A stretch of DNA of 64,000 bases from Pseudoscleropodium purum (GCA_963969395.1 OZ017797.1:558001-622000); one strand, 5' to 3'. Counted from the stretch's first letter, positions 23,382-35,867 are shown. The notes: a model not told the origin generated them from the letters alone. Made by a program: numbers and translations.

Positions 23382-24428
23382 ATCTCTTCCATCACAGTAG
23401 GCCTGCTTTGCAAGGTTACGTGATGCACGTGCCCTGGAATAGGCGTCAGGATTAGGCCTGCGTCGAGCCTAAACCGCAAGCCCAATCTGGTAGCAAGTGC
23501 GACACCGTCCACGCCATCTGTTCCTCGTCAGTAAGCTTGTGAATATATAGTCTATTACCTGTACAGGCTGACCCTTATTATAGTTTGGGGTTGGCATTAA
23601 AGTTTGCGTTCACCCATACGGTTTGCGAATTGGCCATGCTTGGAATTTGTATCTACGATTGAAGGCCTTTCGCTCCTGCTTCACATATGAATTCTCATCC
23701 GTTCGACTGTACCAACATGAAATTCTTAGTTTGGGCTTTCAACAAGATGCTTTAGTGGCTTTTGTTGATGCCATTGATGTATATATAGTGTATACATTGT
23801 ACACAGGTATGGACAGTCGGGAAAGTTGTTTATAGTGAAACTGTAGTTGTCTTGGATCTGTGGGTGCCAACAAGGTTGTACTGCGCAAAGCACGGGAATT
23901 GAACATAGCCCAGAGCCCCTGCATCTGTATCAGTTGTATCAGTTGGTGATTGTAATAGAACTTAATTCCAGAAGTGCCGAGTGTGCAAACTTAGACATTG
24001 ATTGATTCTGCCCAGGGTGGCACCAGCAAATACATTAAACACGCATTATTGTCTGCGCTACATAGGCCGGCAATTTGTACAATTGTACAGGTTCATTTCA
24101 TTCGTGTAAGGTAGTGCAAACTCCATTGTCATTGATTTCTCCCCCCAACTGTGTCCAAGTGACGGAGTGGCTGCTGCGCTGATGGTTTTCAAATTCAGAT
24201 CGATCGTTTTCTCCTCCATTCTCAGTTCCCAGGCTTCAAGTTTGTCACATTTCCATCTCTTGCTAACTTTGTAATTTTCCTCGTTATTATTCTTAGGATG
24301 TGCTTCCTGATTTAGTCTCTGGATTGCTATGGCAGCTGTCCGGCAGGCCCTTGACGGTAGTCACGCAGTACTGTAGTGCCCTTCCGTTTTGTTCTGTTGT
24401 GCAGTTCTGCAACTAGGCTGGACACGAG
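23382..24428 (+). other. 3' region of the NAC gene and spacer
   Basis: The stretch after the NAC stop codon probably includes its 3' untranslated region; a TATATAGT-rich segment lies near 23.78 kb. No further frame is convincing. Confidence 0.4.
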
Positions 24429-24562
24429 GAACGTGTGGTGGAACGCATCCACTTGAGGGCGTTCCATCGTGTGAGGTCACTGGCCTGAAGGTGACGCCTG
24501 AGCCTGAGGGCCGGTGACCTCACATCATGGAACGCCCCGAGGTGAAGGCGCCCCACGATGTT
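24429..24562. other. Long stem-loop: candidate MIRNA precursor or foldback element
   Basis: The inner arms 24457-24483 and 24510-24536 are complementary over 27 nt, with one 2-nt internal loop and one G-U pair on the plus-strand transcript. Key words are GGGCGTTCCAT and TGTGAGGTCAC, with partners ATGGAACGCCC and GTGACCTCACA. Pairing continues less perfectly outward (AACGTGTGGTGG against CCCCACGATGTT), giving arms of about 55 nt around a ~25-nt loop. The shape and the 21-24-nt near-perfect duplex fit a plant microRNA precursor. I do not recognise the sequence as a conserved microRNA family. A small foldback transposon is the alternative, but I see no target duplication. Confidence 0.45.
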
Positions 24563-26127
24563 AAGCAATGGGCAACCAATTGGTTTAGTATTACATGTAA
24601 TTATGGTTTTACAGTGCCAGTGGCTATAATATACATGTAATAGTAATAGTGCATGTTTATATGAGAGTGATGATATGCCATGGAAAGGGAGCAATTTCAC
24701 TGAGTAAGTGAACTTTTTTTTGTAAGGGGGTAATGATTGGACAATGCTTGACCCCTGAATGTCACAATGGACATTTTTCGGATGTTTTTTGGACGTTCAG
24801 AGTGGTTGTTCAATTTGGACGTTGTTCATCAATTATTATAATTTGTAAATCGAGATGGTGGATTCTCTCAAAATTTGAACCTTCGTGTTCATCAAGTAGA
24901 TAGCTCATGGATTCAACGGTGAAGTCCTCAATGTATCACATTATTCCATTTTTTTCTCAATGAATCACAAAATTTCTCATTATTCTGTTTTTACTTGCAC
25001 AATGTTGAGAAGCTCTTGAATTCGATTGTTGAGGTTGGAAGTTTAGAGGTTAATGTAGGTTTCACATTCATAAGAATGAATACAATAAGATTGTATAATT
25101 GAACACAATTGATTCCTCCCCAAGGTAATTGCAAACAATGACCAAAAAAGATGTAGTATGTACTTGACTAGATCCTTCTAAAGTTGTGCTACTAGTGTTG
25201 CTCACATTGTTCCAAATTTTTTTTACCTCGAAGAAAACTATGTAACTTATTATTTATTATGGATAATCAAATTAGGAAATTTAAAAATTGAAGATGTCAA
25301 ATTAGCTAGGATAGGTTTAAAAATACAAAATTGCCCTTGCAAAATAAGTAGGCTATTTTTTACATTATCACCAAACCAATGGAGTAAAAACTAAAAATCC
25401 CCTAGCCTATGAGCAATGCTCTTTAAATCCTAGTTTAAAGCTCTCCTTCTTGACTTGTTATAAATCAACTTTACAAATATTGTATACTAAGCTAGTAAAC
25501 CAACATTTATTTTATGACAACTTTATGACCAAGTCAAAAATATGAAACATTCTAAGCACTTTCATTGGTTAACATATACCATTTCTAAACTCTTTGCCAT
25601 AGAAAGTACGTAGAAATTCCCATTTTCTTTGCTTGTCCCCCAGTGTAAAGAGACCCTTGAAAATTGCAAATATGGTAAGTTGAAAACCGGTGCCCGAGCA
25701 GACTATAAGGGGGACTGAAGTGGATGAGAACAAGCAAAAAGGACAATACGCCACACGTCAGCATCCCAAGGCCGGTGCCACTCACCAGTCCAGCGTTGAA
25801 TCCATCTCAGCTTTCTCGACATACGGTCCAATCACACTCGTCCACGTCTTGTGGACGCATTCACACTGACAACCTGGCTGTCACTTCGGGATGCTGTGTC
25901 TCGTCCTCTTTGCATCAGTCCTTCTTTCATCACTCTTCTTCAGTGCAGGAATCTTTTCAGTAGTGTGATCTTAGGTTTGTGTGCACCAGCCTTGTGAGCC
26001 ATTTCGCTCCTTGAGACGAACTCTTTGTGTCAAGCAAGCGAATTTTTGCTTTGAGTTTGATTTGTTGACTGCGAGAAGCTCTGCGGTGTGAGGTTTTGTA
26101 CTTTTGTTTGTGAGTTGAGGTGGAGAG
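24563..26127. other. Spacer and upstream region of the dolichyl-diphosphatase gene
   Basis: AT-rich DNA runs to about 25.6 kb, and GC content rises from 25.68 kb, where the promoter and 5' leader of the next gene are expected. Small frames here overlap each other on both strands and carry no domain. Confidence 0.4.
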
Positions 26128-27653
26128 ATGGTTCTGGACTCGGCTGATATAGCGGAAACGATCGCGTTGAAGGCGGTGTCGTTGACGCATGTGCGGTATG
26201 CGAGGGGCGATCTGCTGGGCCACGCGTTGTCGTGGTTCTCGCTCTTGCCAGTGTTCATCGGCTTCGGGGGCTTCTTGTCGCATTTCCTGTTCCGGAGGGA
26301 GTTGCAGGCCATGTTCTTTGGATTGGGATTGATTGTGAACGAAGTCATCAATCAGGTACTGATTTGGGTATTGATTACGGTGGTGACTATTCATCAAAGC
26401 CGAAGCGCAATCGTGTGTACTCTGCTAGGTTGTTTGCTGCTTCGTGGCTAATTGTTAGTATCCTGAATGAAGTTTTTATTGAATGTCGTGAGGGATTGGA
26501 AATCTAACGCAATGAAATCCTTATTGCCAGTGAGAGTGAGTGTCGTTAGAATATCTAGGGTTTCCGCCTGGTATGGTTCTAGGGTTTTGGGGTTGTGAGG
26601 TGCAAAGACTGAGTACTCGTTTCCGTGACTTTCAGCTGGCTTTAGTAGCTTTCATGATTAGAATGAGATTATCATGTTGGGAATCTTGTATCTTGTTGAG
26701 AGGATTTCAGCACATGAAACAATGTATATTATTTGGATTTAGTTATGAATTGTTTGAGTTTGAAGGAGTAGTGTTCCGTGCACAGGCTTAGATTATTCCT
26801 GAGTGATGAGTATTGCATCATATGGAGAAAGCTTTGATTATGGTAGCACCTAGAAGTTGATCTCATTTCTTAGAATCCCTTGTTTGGTTGACTCTTGCAT
26901 TGTAATTCAATGACTTTCGAGTGGATTTCGTACCGTATAAATGAATTGGTAGGAACTAGCGTTAGACGTGAGTCTGGCATGTACGATGTCGCTCATCGAA
27001 TCATCTTTGATTGTGACAGAACCTGGAGTTGATTTCATTTCTTACAAGTCATTTGCTTGGATGAATTTGCATTGCAAATGAGCGACATTTCAATTGCATT
27101 GTAAATGGGTTTTCTCTAACTTATGAATGAATTGCTGTGGTTAATCTGTGCACAGGTTATCAAGGAACTAGCTCACGAAGCACGGCCACTGACATGTGAG
27201 GCGTTGGAGATGTGCGATTCCAACGGCTGGCCCTCCAGTCATTCGCAATATATGTGCTTCTTCTCTATGTACTGCACACTACTGGTCACTCGGAGGTTTC
27301 ACTTCGCCGATGAGTTTCGGCGAGTCTTCATGGCGTTGTTGCCATGGCCGTTTGCCCTCACAGTCATGTACTCCAGAGTCTACTTGGGGTATCACACTAC
27401 CGCCCAAATATTTGCGGGAGGGTCGCTGGGTCTTCTCTTGGGTGCTGGCTGGTTCTTCTTCATGGACACCGTCGTCGCCCCCTGGTTCCCCTGGATTGAA
27501 GACACCGCCATCTGTCAGTATCTCCGTATCAAGGATAGCTCTCACATCCCTGACGTCATTGGTTTCGAGTACATGAACTCACGGGAGGCTCGTACGAGCT
27601 CGCAGAAGGCGACATCATCCAGGACGAATTCAGAAAAGGTGTCTCAAGACTGA
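26128..27653 (+). CDS. LPPG: Dolichyl-diphosphatase / lipid phosphate phosphatase gamma
   Basis: Two exons, 26128..26355 and 27156..27653, flank an 800-bp intron of phase 0; the product is 241 aa. Its sequence follows Arabidopsis LPP-gamma and eukaryotic DOLPP1: AVSLTHVRY-like KAVSLTHVRYARGDLLGH, then SHFLFRRELQAMFFGLGL and VNEVINQ across the junction. The PAP2-type phosphatase signature is complete: KELAHEARP (motif 1, K-x6-R-P), WPSSHSQ (motif 2) and SRVYLGYHT (motif 3, with the catalytic His). About four membrane segments can be seen. Enzymes of this family hydrolyse dolichyl or related prenyl diphosphates; plant LPP-gamma is reported as plastid-associated. The C-terminal ~20 residues are Ser/Thr-rich and hydrophilic. 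The start ATG is the first in frame and matches the family's short N terminus. Confidence 0.93.
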
Positions 27654-28450
27654 GGGCCCAACCGCAGTGGTGTTCACAGGTGAGACCTTTTAAAATAGGT
27701 GATGGCTTTTACTGGATTCGCTCAAGAATAATTGTTTGTGATTCTTACAATGAAGTATTGGTATTTCACTCCGAACCGGTAGTTCTTGGTATATCATGAA
27801 CTGGTGTTTGTAAACTGGTGGAGAGCTTGTGTTAAGTTAGTCTACGTATGTAATTTTGTGCATAGTTTCTTGTTCCCTGGGTTTGCTTTATACTTCTGGC
27901 AATCTGGGTAACATGCCTGTGTGGACCTGGCGTGAATGTGAGGCAGACACCAGCAATTGGATGACATTTGGGCTGCAAATTCTAATGCAGTGTGCATTTA
28001 TTCTTGAGCCAATGGTAGCTCCAAGGCATGAGAGCCATCCGGTGGTCTTTTTTCCGCCTGTCAATACTCGAGGCAATTTAGGACCTCGCGTACCATAGAT
28101 TTGACATTGAGGATTCCTACGTAGTGATCATAGGCGATTCGTTCAAGATGTTTGGCGATCACAAGTATTGTACTGTACATTTGGAAGAAACTGCGAAAGT
28201 TCTTTGTGCTGGTTCTTGAGCAGCTATATGCTTTGTGTTGTGGCCTTCTATCGAAATATGCATGCAATAGTTCACCATGTGTAGAACCATGTAAGGTAGG
28301 TACTGCTTTCTGTCACTTTAAGGATGTGTGGCAGTGATTTTTGGGAGATTCATTGGTCTTTGTCACTTTGAAGGAATTTTTTGTACAATTTCAAAGTCGG
28401 AGCAGGTAGAAATTACTATGTAGTACCCTGCTAACTGGTACGCCACTAAC
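27654..28450. other. Spacer between convergent genes
   Basis: This roughly 800-bp interval must hold the 3' untranslated regions of the phosphatase (+) and the aldo-keto reductase (-). No extra frame is convincing. Confidence 0.5.
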
Positions 28451-31298
28451 CTACATCAACCTCCGCATGCTAATCTCTTCGATGTAGCTGCGGTGACCAT
28501 CTAAGTCATCGATACTTGTAACTTGCAATCTGCTAAGGTTACAGTGTTGAGCTTCGAGGTTTTCTACTATACGGAATTGTTTACTTGAACGTGGGACAAT
28601 CACTTGCCTCTTCTCCAGTGCCCAACTCAAAACAACCTGCAAACTCAAGCAGCCCATTAGTTCATGGATTTTTCTTCTAATGTTGTGATCGCACTGAATA
28701 TTTTCAGCTAACCACGATGCAATGGTTTAGAACGATTATTGGACGTCTAGCAAGCGTGAAGTTGAGGTGACTAGCATGGTGGCTTCACTAATCGAGTTCT
28801 ATGAACCAACCAGTGCAATCCTTACCTGGGCAGGTGTACAAGTTTGTGTGACAGCAATGCTTCGAATGAGAGGATGATTGAGAACCTGCAGCACAAAATT
28901 GATGAGAACATTAAGATCAAAATGCCACGACTGAAGTGATCCTCAAGGATAACCCTTCTTACAACAGATCCTGAAAACTCTAATTTTTACTGAAAACCCG
29001 GGTATGCGACAACGTTACTAAGAATAAAGGTCCGTTCCATCTCCTCTCCAGAATGCATAAGGAAATGAAGCCAATGCCCAAGAATCCCTAACCACAACGA
29101 TCACCAACAGTAGCACGCTGTAATGCAGAGGGTCATGGTGAGAAACAAAATGTCACCGGATTTGTAGAGTATCCTTTCATTAGCCACTGGCTCCCAAGAG
29201 TGCTGTAACCCATGTATTGTATTCCTTCTTGCTGACAGTAATCCTATCGAAAATTCCAATTGCATCAAAGGAATAAGTTTTGATGCTTCCATGATATCAC
29301 CTCCCAAGTTCAGCCCCTCCAGCACAGGAAGTATTTCAAATGAATCCACTCGAAAAAACAAGATGCTTCTAACAGTCCTGTAGATAACTCAAATGTAGAA
29401 TGTATCCCAGTGCGAACCTGTGTTTCTTTATCGGCATTGAAGGGATCAGAGTTCCTACACCAGTTTGCAATGAAGGAGGTATCATTTCAACCTCAAGAAA
29501 AGCAAATTCAAAAGACCCACGCAAAACTATGTTACCGTCTTTCACCAAAAAACGAATGCAGGAACAGGAGTTTGAGAGTACATACAGAATACGTAAATAG
29601 CGACCTACCTTTGTACTATGGAAGGTTTAATTCTTGCAAGGGCAACAAGCTCTTGAAGTTCCTCTTTGTTGAAGTTGCTGACCTGCAACAAATTGTAGAG
29701 TTCTTCAGCAAGTCTAAACTGCAGAAGGATGCTGGATCAGATTGATATTGCACATTAAAAGTACATCCAAGAAGCCTCTAAGAGCTTGGCGCTGAATAGG
29801 TCTCCAGTAAGATACGTATCATCAGCAAGTTGCAAGTTGCAAGTTTATGGTTTACGGCTTAGGGTTTAGGACGCAAGACGATTGGACAGACATTATCCTT
29901 ACACCGATTGCTCGTATTTTGAGCTCATCATGCAACTCCTCCAAAGCCTTCCAGCTGCAGATAGGCCATAAGTTAGTTTTACTACACAAGTTGGACACAA
30001 GGAACCAGCATTCTGCCCTAAACCCTAAACCCACACTCCGACCGTAGCATGAAGCTGACACTGACAACTACAGATTCCAATTAAGCAGAAGGTACATTAA
30101 GTAGGCACACCTTTCCTGCCATGATCCAGCATGCTTCATGTCATGGCAGATGGCCGAAAAGCAATGAGGATAGTGAAGTAAAAAGAGGTCGAGATACGAG
30201 GTTCCCAAATCCAGTAAGGACGTGCTGAATTGCTGCTTTGCGACCTCATACCCCAAGTGCCTTGGATGCAGCTGTTTATTTACCACAATTCTTTGTTGGT
30301 TTCTCTCCAAAAACCATATATCAAGCTTTACACAAAACACAAAACCGTAAACCCTAAACATCAGAAAAATGCAAACCTTTACGCTAAACCCTCAGCACCA
30401 AAAGAATGCACATCGATACAGAATGACAGAAAAGAGGAAACAAGTTCAAGATACCTTGGAAACAAGAAACAGTTTGTCTCTTGGAACAATCGAAGAGCGT
30501 ATGGCTCTGCCCACAGCTTTCTCATTGTACCATTCTGTCGCTTGCGCCGAGTCAATCAACCTGGAATTCTCCCCATCTTAGGTCTGTGAGCACATGACCC
30601 ATAAAATTCTCTCACCATTCGTTACACTCACCCTTCTACAGAAACCATGACTTCATGAGGGTATGAACACGGATATACAAATCAAAAGAGAACACGAAGA
30701 GAGAACCTGTAACCTGCTTCCAAGGCCCATGAAGTAGCTCTCTCAGTTGCCTCTCCTAGACCTGCCGTCCCAAAGCCTAACCGCGGCACTGAGAATCGAA
30801 GGAATCACTATTAATACCGATAAATCAGATCATCAGCATTTCTTTGTGAAAATTCATCCTGGAGGGTCAAAAAATCTGACTTCAAATTCCAAGAATTTTG
30901 CCAAATCAGAACTTCTTTTGTGGAAACGACGAAAGCACATTATAACAAATGACCAACCCCACAAAGTATTGAAATGATCAAACTTAACCCGTAAAGGACC
31001 AAACCAAGGATTCACGGTATCAAAATGACACAATTCGATTGACCTTACGAAAACTGTAAATCAAAAGGGGGCCAAATCTGACAGCACTAAAATCAGTGAA
31101 GAAAATCGCAAGTCTTGGTCACAAATTGAAACTAGATTGAACCAAAAATCGTCCATACATGACCTACTCAAATCTGAAGTCTGAAATTGCAATACGCTAA
31201 ATCATGGAGATTGCAGAAGAGGTGGGATGCAGGTACGAACTGCGCACGCCGTTGGGAAGGACGACAACGTCAAGGGGATGCATTGTGCTCATAATCAT
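28451..31298 (-). CDS. Aldo-keto reductase family protein, ten exons
   Basis: Ten minus-strand exons: 31298(or 31505)..31241, 30788..30707, 30560..30455, 30271..30111, 29954..29903, 29682..29609, 29454..29418, 29231..29157, 28885..28826 and 28636..28451. All introns are GT-AG and all phases close, giving 296 aa with the short start. The product begins [20 protein letters not shown] and has the catalytic tetrad Asp (RLIDSAQ), Tyr (EWYNEKAVG), Lys (LFLVSK) and His (LFLLHYP). It continues with [49 protein letters not shown] and [18 protein letters not shown], the NADPH-binding region of the AKR fold. These enzymes reduce carbonyl compounds with NADPH; the substrate is not predictable. The first donor (A|GTTCGT) is weak. 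A longer in-frame start at 31505 adds a Trp/Arg-rich and hydrophobic N terminus, while another frame reads like a plastid transit peptide, so the N terminus is unsettled. Confidence 0.88.
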
Positions 31299-31505
31299 TC
31301 CCGAAGTTGTGGTGCCTGGAAACTGAAGCTTCAGAGAAGCGAGCAATCGATGTTTGGGCTGCGGATGCAACTCCAGGAAAAATTGTTGCAGCAAAAGGAG
31401 AGAGACGAAAGCCAGGCATCCAAGAAAGGAGAAGACGCGTGGTTGGAACAGAACCCGGTGACGCCATCGCCATCGCCAAGGCGCACCGTTCTTCCTGATG
31501 GGCAT

Positions 31506-33229
31506 CTTCCGTCGCTGCTGGGGAAGCTCAAGCAGCAACAAGAAGGCTGCAACAACAAGGAGAACAAGGAAAACGCAAGGCCAAAGGACCCAGAACCCCA
31601 AATAAAATCAGTCCTTTCTGTACATTTCAGGTGGCTACTCTTGGTGCACAAATCTTGGAGACAATTTGGTTTCTTGGCTCTAAGCTAGAAGCACCTCTAA
31701 CCAATACTTTAATGTGGAACCAACACATGAGGTTATTTTTAACATATTGGAAATTGAAAATCATGGATTTTAAATTAAAAAAACATTGATATTTTCTTGA
31801 ATATGTATGAATATATTATAAATTTGTAAAGTTCAAAATCTCTAATAGTTACTTGGTGTACCCCAAACCATTTTTTCCATTCGTGTATTTGCATATTTCA
31901 AGATTGGTTTAGGATACGGTTTGGGGAATGATTGCTTTGACCTTAACCTTGTAAGATGGTTGTAGACTTAAAAGGCCCAATGGATGGTTTCACTTTTAAT
32001 TATAGACTTAACAAAGAATACACCTATTTGTTCAATAATTGGAGAATTTTGGTATTTGACTATCTTGGTCACAAGGGAAACATCCTTCTAGGGTTAAATC
32101 AAAGAAGAAGAGGCTTTACAATGACAAAAGCTACATTGATTTGTCATATTATTGATTGGAGAAAATTTAGTGTCACCATAAAATATCATTTTCATGAAAA
32201 GTGGTACAATTCAATATTATTTCAACTTGCACTAATTTAAAATAGTGGGACTTTGGTAGATTAGAGTTATAAGCACTATTAGTACAAATCAATGATTCAA
32301 CCGTAAAAAATTTTGAACATTGTTTTGGTGTTTTAGGGATGTAAGAGCTTGTAGGGCAACTACTTGTTCAATATATCAGTCTTTTATTCATAAAGCACTA
32401 TATATAAACTTGTGCATTAGTACCAAAGCACCTTCAGATTAGTTTTTCAAAATTTATTAATCATCATGAAAATAATAATCATAGGAAAATCAATGTAAAT
32501 AAAGACGTTTTTGTAAACAAAATCATTATAAACAAGGGTAATTCTAAAAGACTTTGCACATATATTGTCCAAGCAAGTTGATTTGAAATGAAGAAAATAA
32601 TTGAATTTTAATGAAAAATAATGAAAGAAAAAATAGATTGAAACTTCAAAAAGTATGGCTACATTGGATATTAATAGGACTATGACTTTGGATTTATACA
32701 ATTATCTCAAATAATTGCTACTTATAAAATATTATATTGATAACAATTGATTAATCTATTTTCTTGTTTGTAAAAAGATACTCTTTAAAAGCAGGGGAAT
32801 ATGGTTGTACAAGATCGTGATGTATTTTACAACTCAAATAGTGGATGACATTGGAAGATAAGTTATTGTAATCATAATTTATATGGAGCTAATTTTTGGA
32901 CATATGGGAGCCTCTCATTGCACAAGAGGAGTCACATTATTTTTTGTAATGTGAAGTTGTTTTCATTACCATTATTATACCCTTTTCTCTAAACCTATTC
33001 GAATTCCACAAAGAGGTAAGATACAAAAGGCAATGTCAAAGGCAAGGTAGAAAAAGATAATACTCACTTCCAAAACCATTTAGTTATACTTTACAAATGC
33101 CACATTACCAAAAAACACACCTGTGACTTTGGTACCAACTACCAAGCAACCAAGGTCATTGTTGACTTTGACTACTAAATCAACAATGCCACCAACCCAA
33201 GACTCTATCAATTGCAATTCATCCCTAGA
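31506..33229. other. Upstream region of the reductase gene and AT-rich spacer
   Basis: GC-richer sequence continues to about 31.7 kb and then drops sharply. A member of the ACAAAGAATRCACCTAT family lies at about 32009-32100. No gene is seen. Confidence 0.45.
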
Positions 33230-33865
33230 TAAGACCCTCACTAGCTAGTAAAAATCACCTCTTCAAAGACCAACCAAATGACTAGCTATACAACTAGAAA
33301 CACATCTTAAGACCTAAGCAAAGACTTCTAATACTACTAGTTGAGTTTGACATTGAAATTCCATTAGGTAGGTGTAAATTGGGCCATGTAGTTTGTTGTT
33401 AGACCCTTTTTTCCAAAAAATAAGCTCTTTTTTGGTTGCAATAAAACTCTAAGCAATAGAACTTGCTTTTTTAATTAACAATGGATTTCTTATTATTTGA
33501 ACATAGAATATTATTATTAGTTAGTTCTTTGTATACATGCCAAGAACCAAGGTAGTTTTAACTTTTGATTTTCTTTTAATTTCATTACTTTTGAGTTTTG
33601 ACCTCCACAATGCAATCCTTTAGAAAATTTTAAAGTTACTAAGAAGAATGCATAAAGATAAGAAGTTTGAATCCACAAATTTTCAATTCAAATTTCATCT
33701 TCAATTATTTTTTTACTTTATCCTCCTTTTACTTTTGCACTTTGATCTCCTTTTCCTTTATCCTAAAATCTTTTCCTTTGAACATATTTCCAATATTACT
33801 AAAAGAAAAACATGTCCAACACAACCAACCACTATGCAACCCATTTCCTCTCTATTATGATTGAA
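33230..33865 (+). pseudogene. 5'-only remnant of the peptide-gene unit (copy E)
   Basis: Positions 33645-33860 resemble the promoter and 5' leader of the intact peptide gene, at about 35590-35760. Shared landmarks are TTTATCCTAAAATCTTTTCC-like sequence and ATATTTCCAATAT. The segment before it (33230-33490) is the reverse complement of 4240-4530, which sits in the same relative place next to copy A. The TATA box is mutated and the coding part is missing. Confidence 0.6.
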
Positions 33866-34330
33866 GGACTCACTTGTCCTACAAATCCACGAACTCCACG
33901 ATAAGTTCACGACAGGAATTTGACTAGACATGAAAACATTGAGAGAAACAGGACAATTATTGATAATTATGCACAATACACTTCTCTATCTAGCCCCTGC
34001 TAGGCATGCAGATAATTCTCAAATGACACTACTTGTCCAATATTGGAACATAATTGAAACAATATTGAAACAAATTTAAATTTCAGGTGTATAGTACAAT
34101 CCTTAAAACCAGAGGAATATCTGCAACTGCTAAAGTTATAAAACACTATATTCTTTGCTGATCACTCAATGCTGCTCAGTTTACAAGAACAGAAAAATTA
34201 AAAATTATTCCCACAATCATGCAAAATTATTTACAAAAAGAGGAGATGGAACGGACTAAAGAACTGAAGTGTTGCAGTCATTAGTCAAAGTCATACAGTC
34301 AATTGTTATGGATTCTGGAGAGATGGAACG

Positions 34331-34349
34331 CACTAAAGACGTCTTTAGT
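34331..34349. repeat. Perfect 18-bp palindrome
   Basis: ACTAAAGACGTCTTTAGT reads the same on both strands. It lies in the reductase pseudogene next to a duplicated word AGATGGAACG (near 34246 and 34322). Confidence 0.7.
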
Positions 34350-34548
34350 CACGTTGTCGCATTCCCGGGTTTAGGGTAAACTCAGGGTACTTCAAGATCT
34401 GTTGTAGGAAGGGTCTTCCCTGAGGGTCACAGCAGGACTAGATAAGCAAAGCCACCATGCTAGCCCCCCTCCACTTCACTCCTACTTCGACATCCAATAC
34501 TGGTTTTGAACCATGGCATCGAGCTTAGCTGAAAATATTCAGTACTAT

Positions 34549-34893
34549 CACTACAACAGAAAGCAGTGACTGCGACACAATAGCAACTGAAGGCATTTGC
34601 CATGGTTTTGCAATGGAGCAATGCGTAACGGAACTTAGTTTGGATCTTGAAAAAGATATAATGCATTGCAAATTGCGAAACCGTTGCTAAGTTGTGATTA
34701 ATTCAATATAAAAGTAATGGGACATTGAATCCATGCTATTATATTTCTAAATTGTTGCAAATTCTAAACCATTGCAAACATAGTGCAATACTTCACATTA
34801 GGCCATTGCAAAGTCATTGCAACAAAATGAAAATTCGTGGGTATTGCAAAACCATTACAAAAAGTACTGCAAACTCTACATTCTCTTGTAATG
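34549..34893. mobile_element. CACTA-like non-autonomous element inside the reductase pseudogene
   Basis: A 345-bp segment absent from the parent intron begins CACTACAACAGAAA and ends CTCTTGTAATG, an imperfect inverted pair resembling the En/Spm terminus CACTACAAGAAAA. The flanking trinucleotides TAT and TGT could be a decayed 3-bp target duplication. The interior carries about ten scattered copies of CATTGCAAA or its variants, as expected of CACTA subterminal repeats. No transposase is present. The insertion dates after the duplication of the reductase fragment. Confidence 0.55.
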
Positions 34894-35727
34894 TGTCAGA
34901 ACATTGCAAGAAAAACCCATAGACTAATGGCTTTTCAAGTTCACAGGTTGTTATCAGTTGGGTGTTGAAGATGAGGCAAGTGATTGTCCCACATACACGT
35001 AACAATTTCCATATGGAAGGAAACCTCTAAACTCATCACTGGAATCTCACCAAATTCCAAGTGACAAGTATTGATGACTTTGATGGTCACATTCCGCAAC
35101 TACATCGAGGAGATCGATTAGCCTACGGGGATTATGTAGATCAGTGGGTGAACTCGTTCTAAAAAAATTTCAAAAAAAAAAATCCATTCCTTCTGAACTG
35201 CCCAAAATATCTATAATGCCCCAAAACAGTGCTTGGGCCTTCAGAGGTTAGCATGTTGAATTCATAATTTCATTTCATTCTAGGGTGTTGCTAAAAAGTC
35301 TTACAACTAATAGGAAAATTACATGTGTACTTCTTTTAGAAATTTTGTAAAACTTAAGTCCCAATGGGATAATATCATGAGTACCCTTGAAATTGACAAT
35401 GTGACCATTAGACTAAGAAACCATCTAAAATTGACAATTTGTCACTATGTACACAAATGATAGAAACATCTTTTAGGTGTTAATATCAAACAATTCACAA
35501 TCTATTAAGAATATGTATTGGGTGGATGATGAAACTACCAAAGTATGTGAAGCTTCAATTTCCTTTCGTCAAAACTTATGACCTCCTCCATCAATGCCTA
35601 CTTTGTCCTTTTGCTTAATCCATTCCAAAAATATCATTACTTTTCTTTTACAATATCCTATTTTTATTTGGCGCTTTTACTTCCTTTTATTTTGTCCTAA
35701 AATCTTTTATTTGGATCATATTTCCAA

Positions 35728-35735
35728 TATAAATA
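35728..35735 (+). promoter_or_regulatory. TATA box of peptide gene copy B
   Basis: TATAAATA lies about 140 bp upstream of the start codon, which predicts a leader of roughly 105 nt. The same box is conserved in the other arm at 45917-45924 and lost in the older copies. Confidence 0.65.
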
Positions 35736-35867
35736 CGGCATTTGTGCACCTTTCATGCATCTTTCAATACACAACTCTTCAATATATTTCATTGCAAATC
35801 ATTGGACCATCACTCTCTTGTCTACAAGTTCAACAATCAACTTCAACTTCAACTTCTTATTGGATAA

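Larger units (their letters stand above)
34309..35130 (+). pseudogene. Truncated 3' copy of the aldo-keto reductase gene
   Basis: The segment matches, on the opposite strand, the end of the reductase gene at 28.45-29.05 kb. Positions 34309-34470 correspond to the intron upstream of exon 9 (shared ACGTTGTCGCAT and CCCGGGTTT). Exon 9 itself is deleted, the last intron is present, and 34940-35130 corresponds to exon 10. It still contains AGGCAAGTGATTGTCCCACR and the block encoding SIDDFDGH, but with indels and stops. Only this 3' piece was copied. It includes intron sequence, so it is a DNA-level duplication and not a retrocopy. Confidence 0.85.

Noticed and set aside
29840..30400. Telomere-like words (AAACCCTAAAC and reverse) in reductase introns
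   Set aside because: Only single or double copies, too short to be an interstitial telomeric array; such words are common in plant gene regions.
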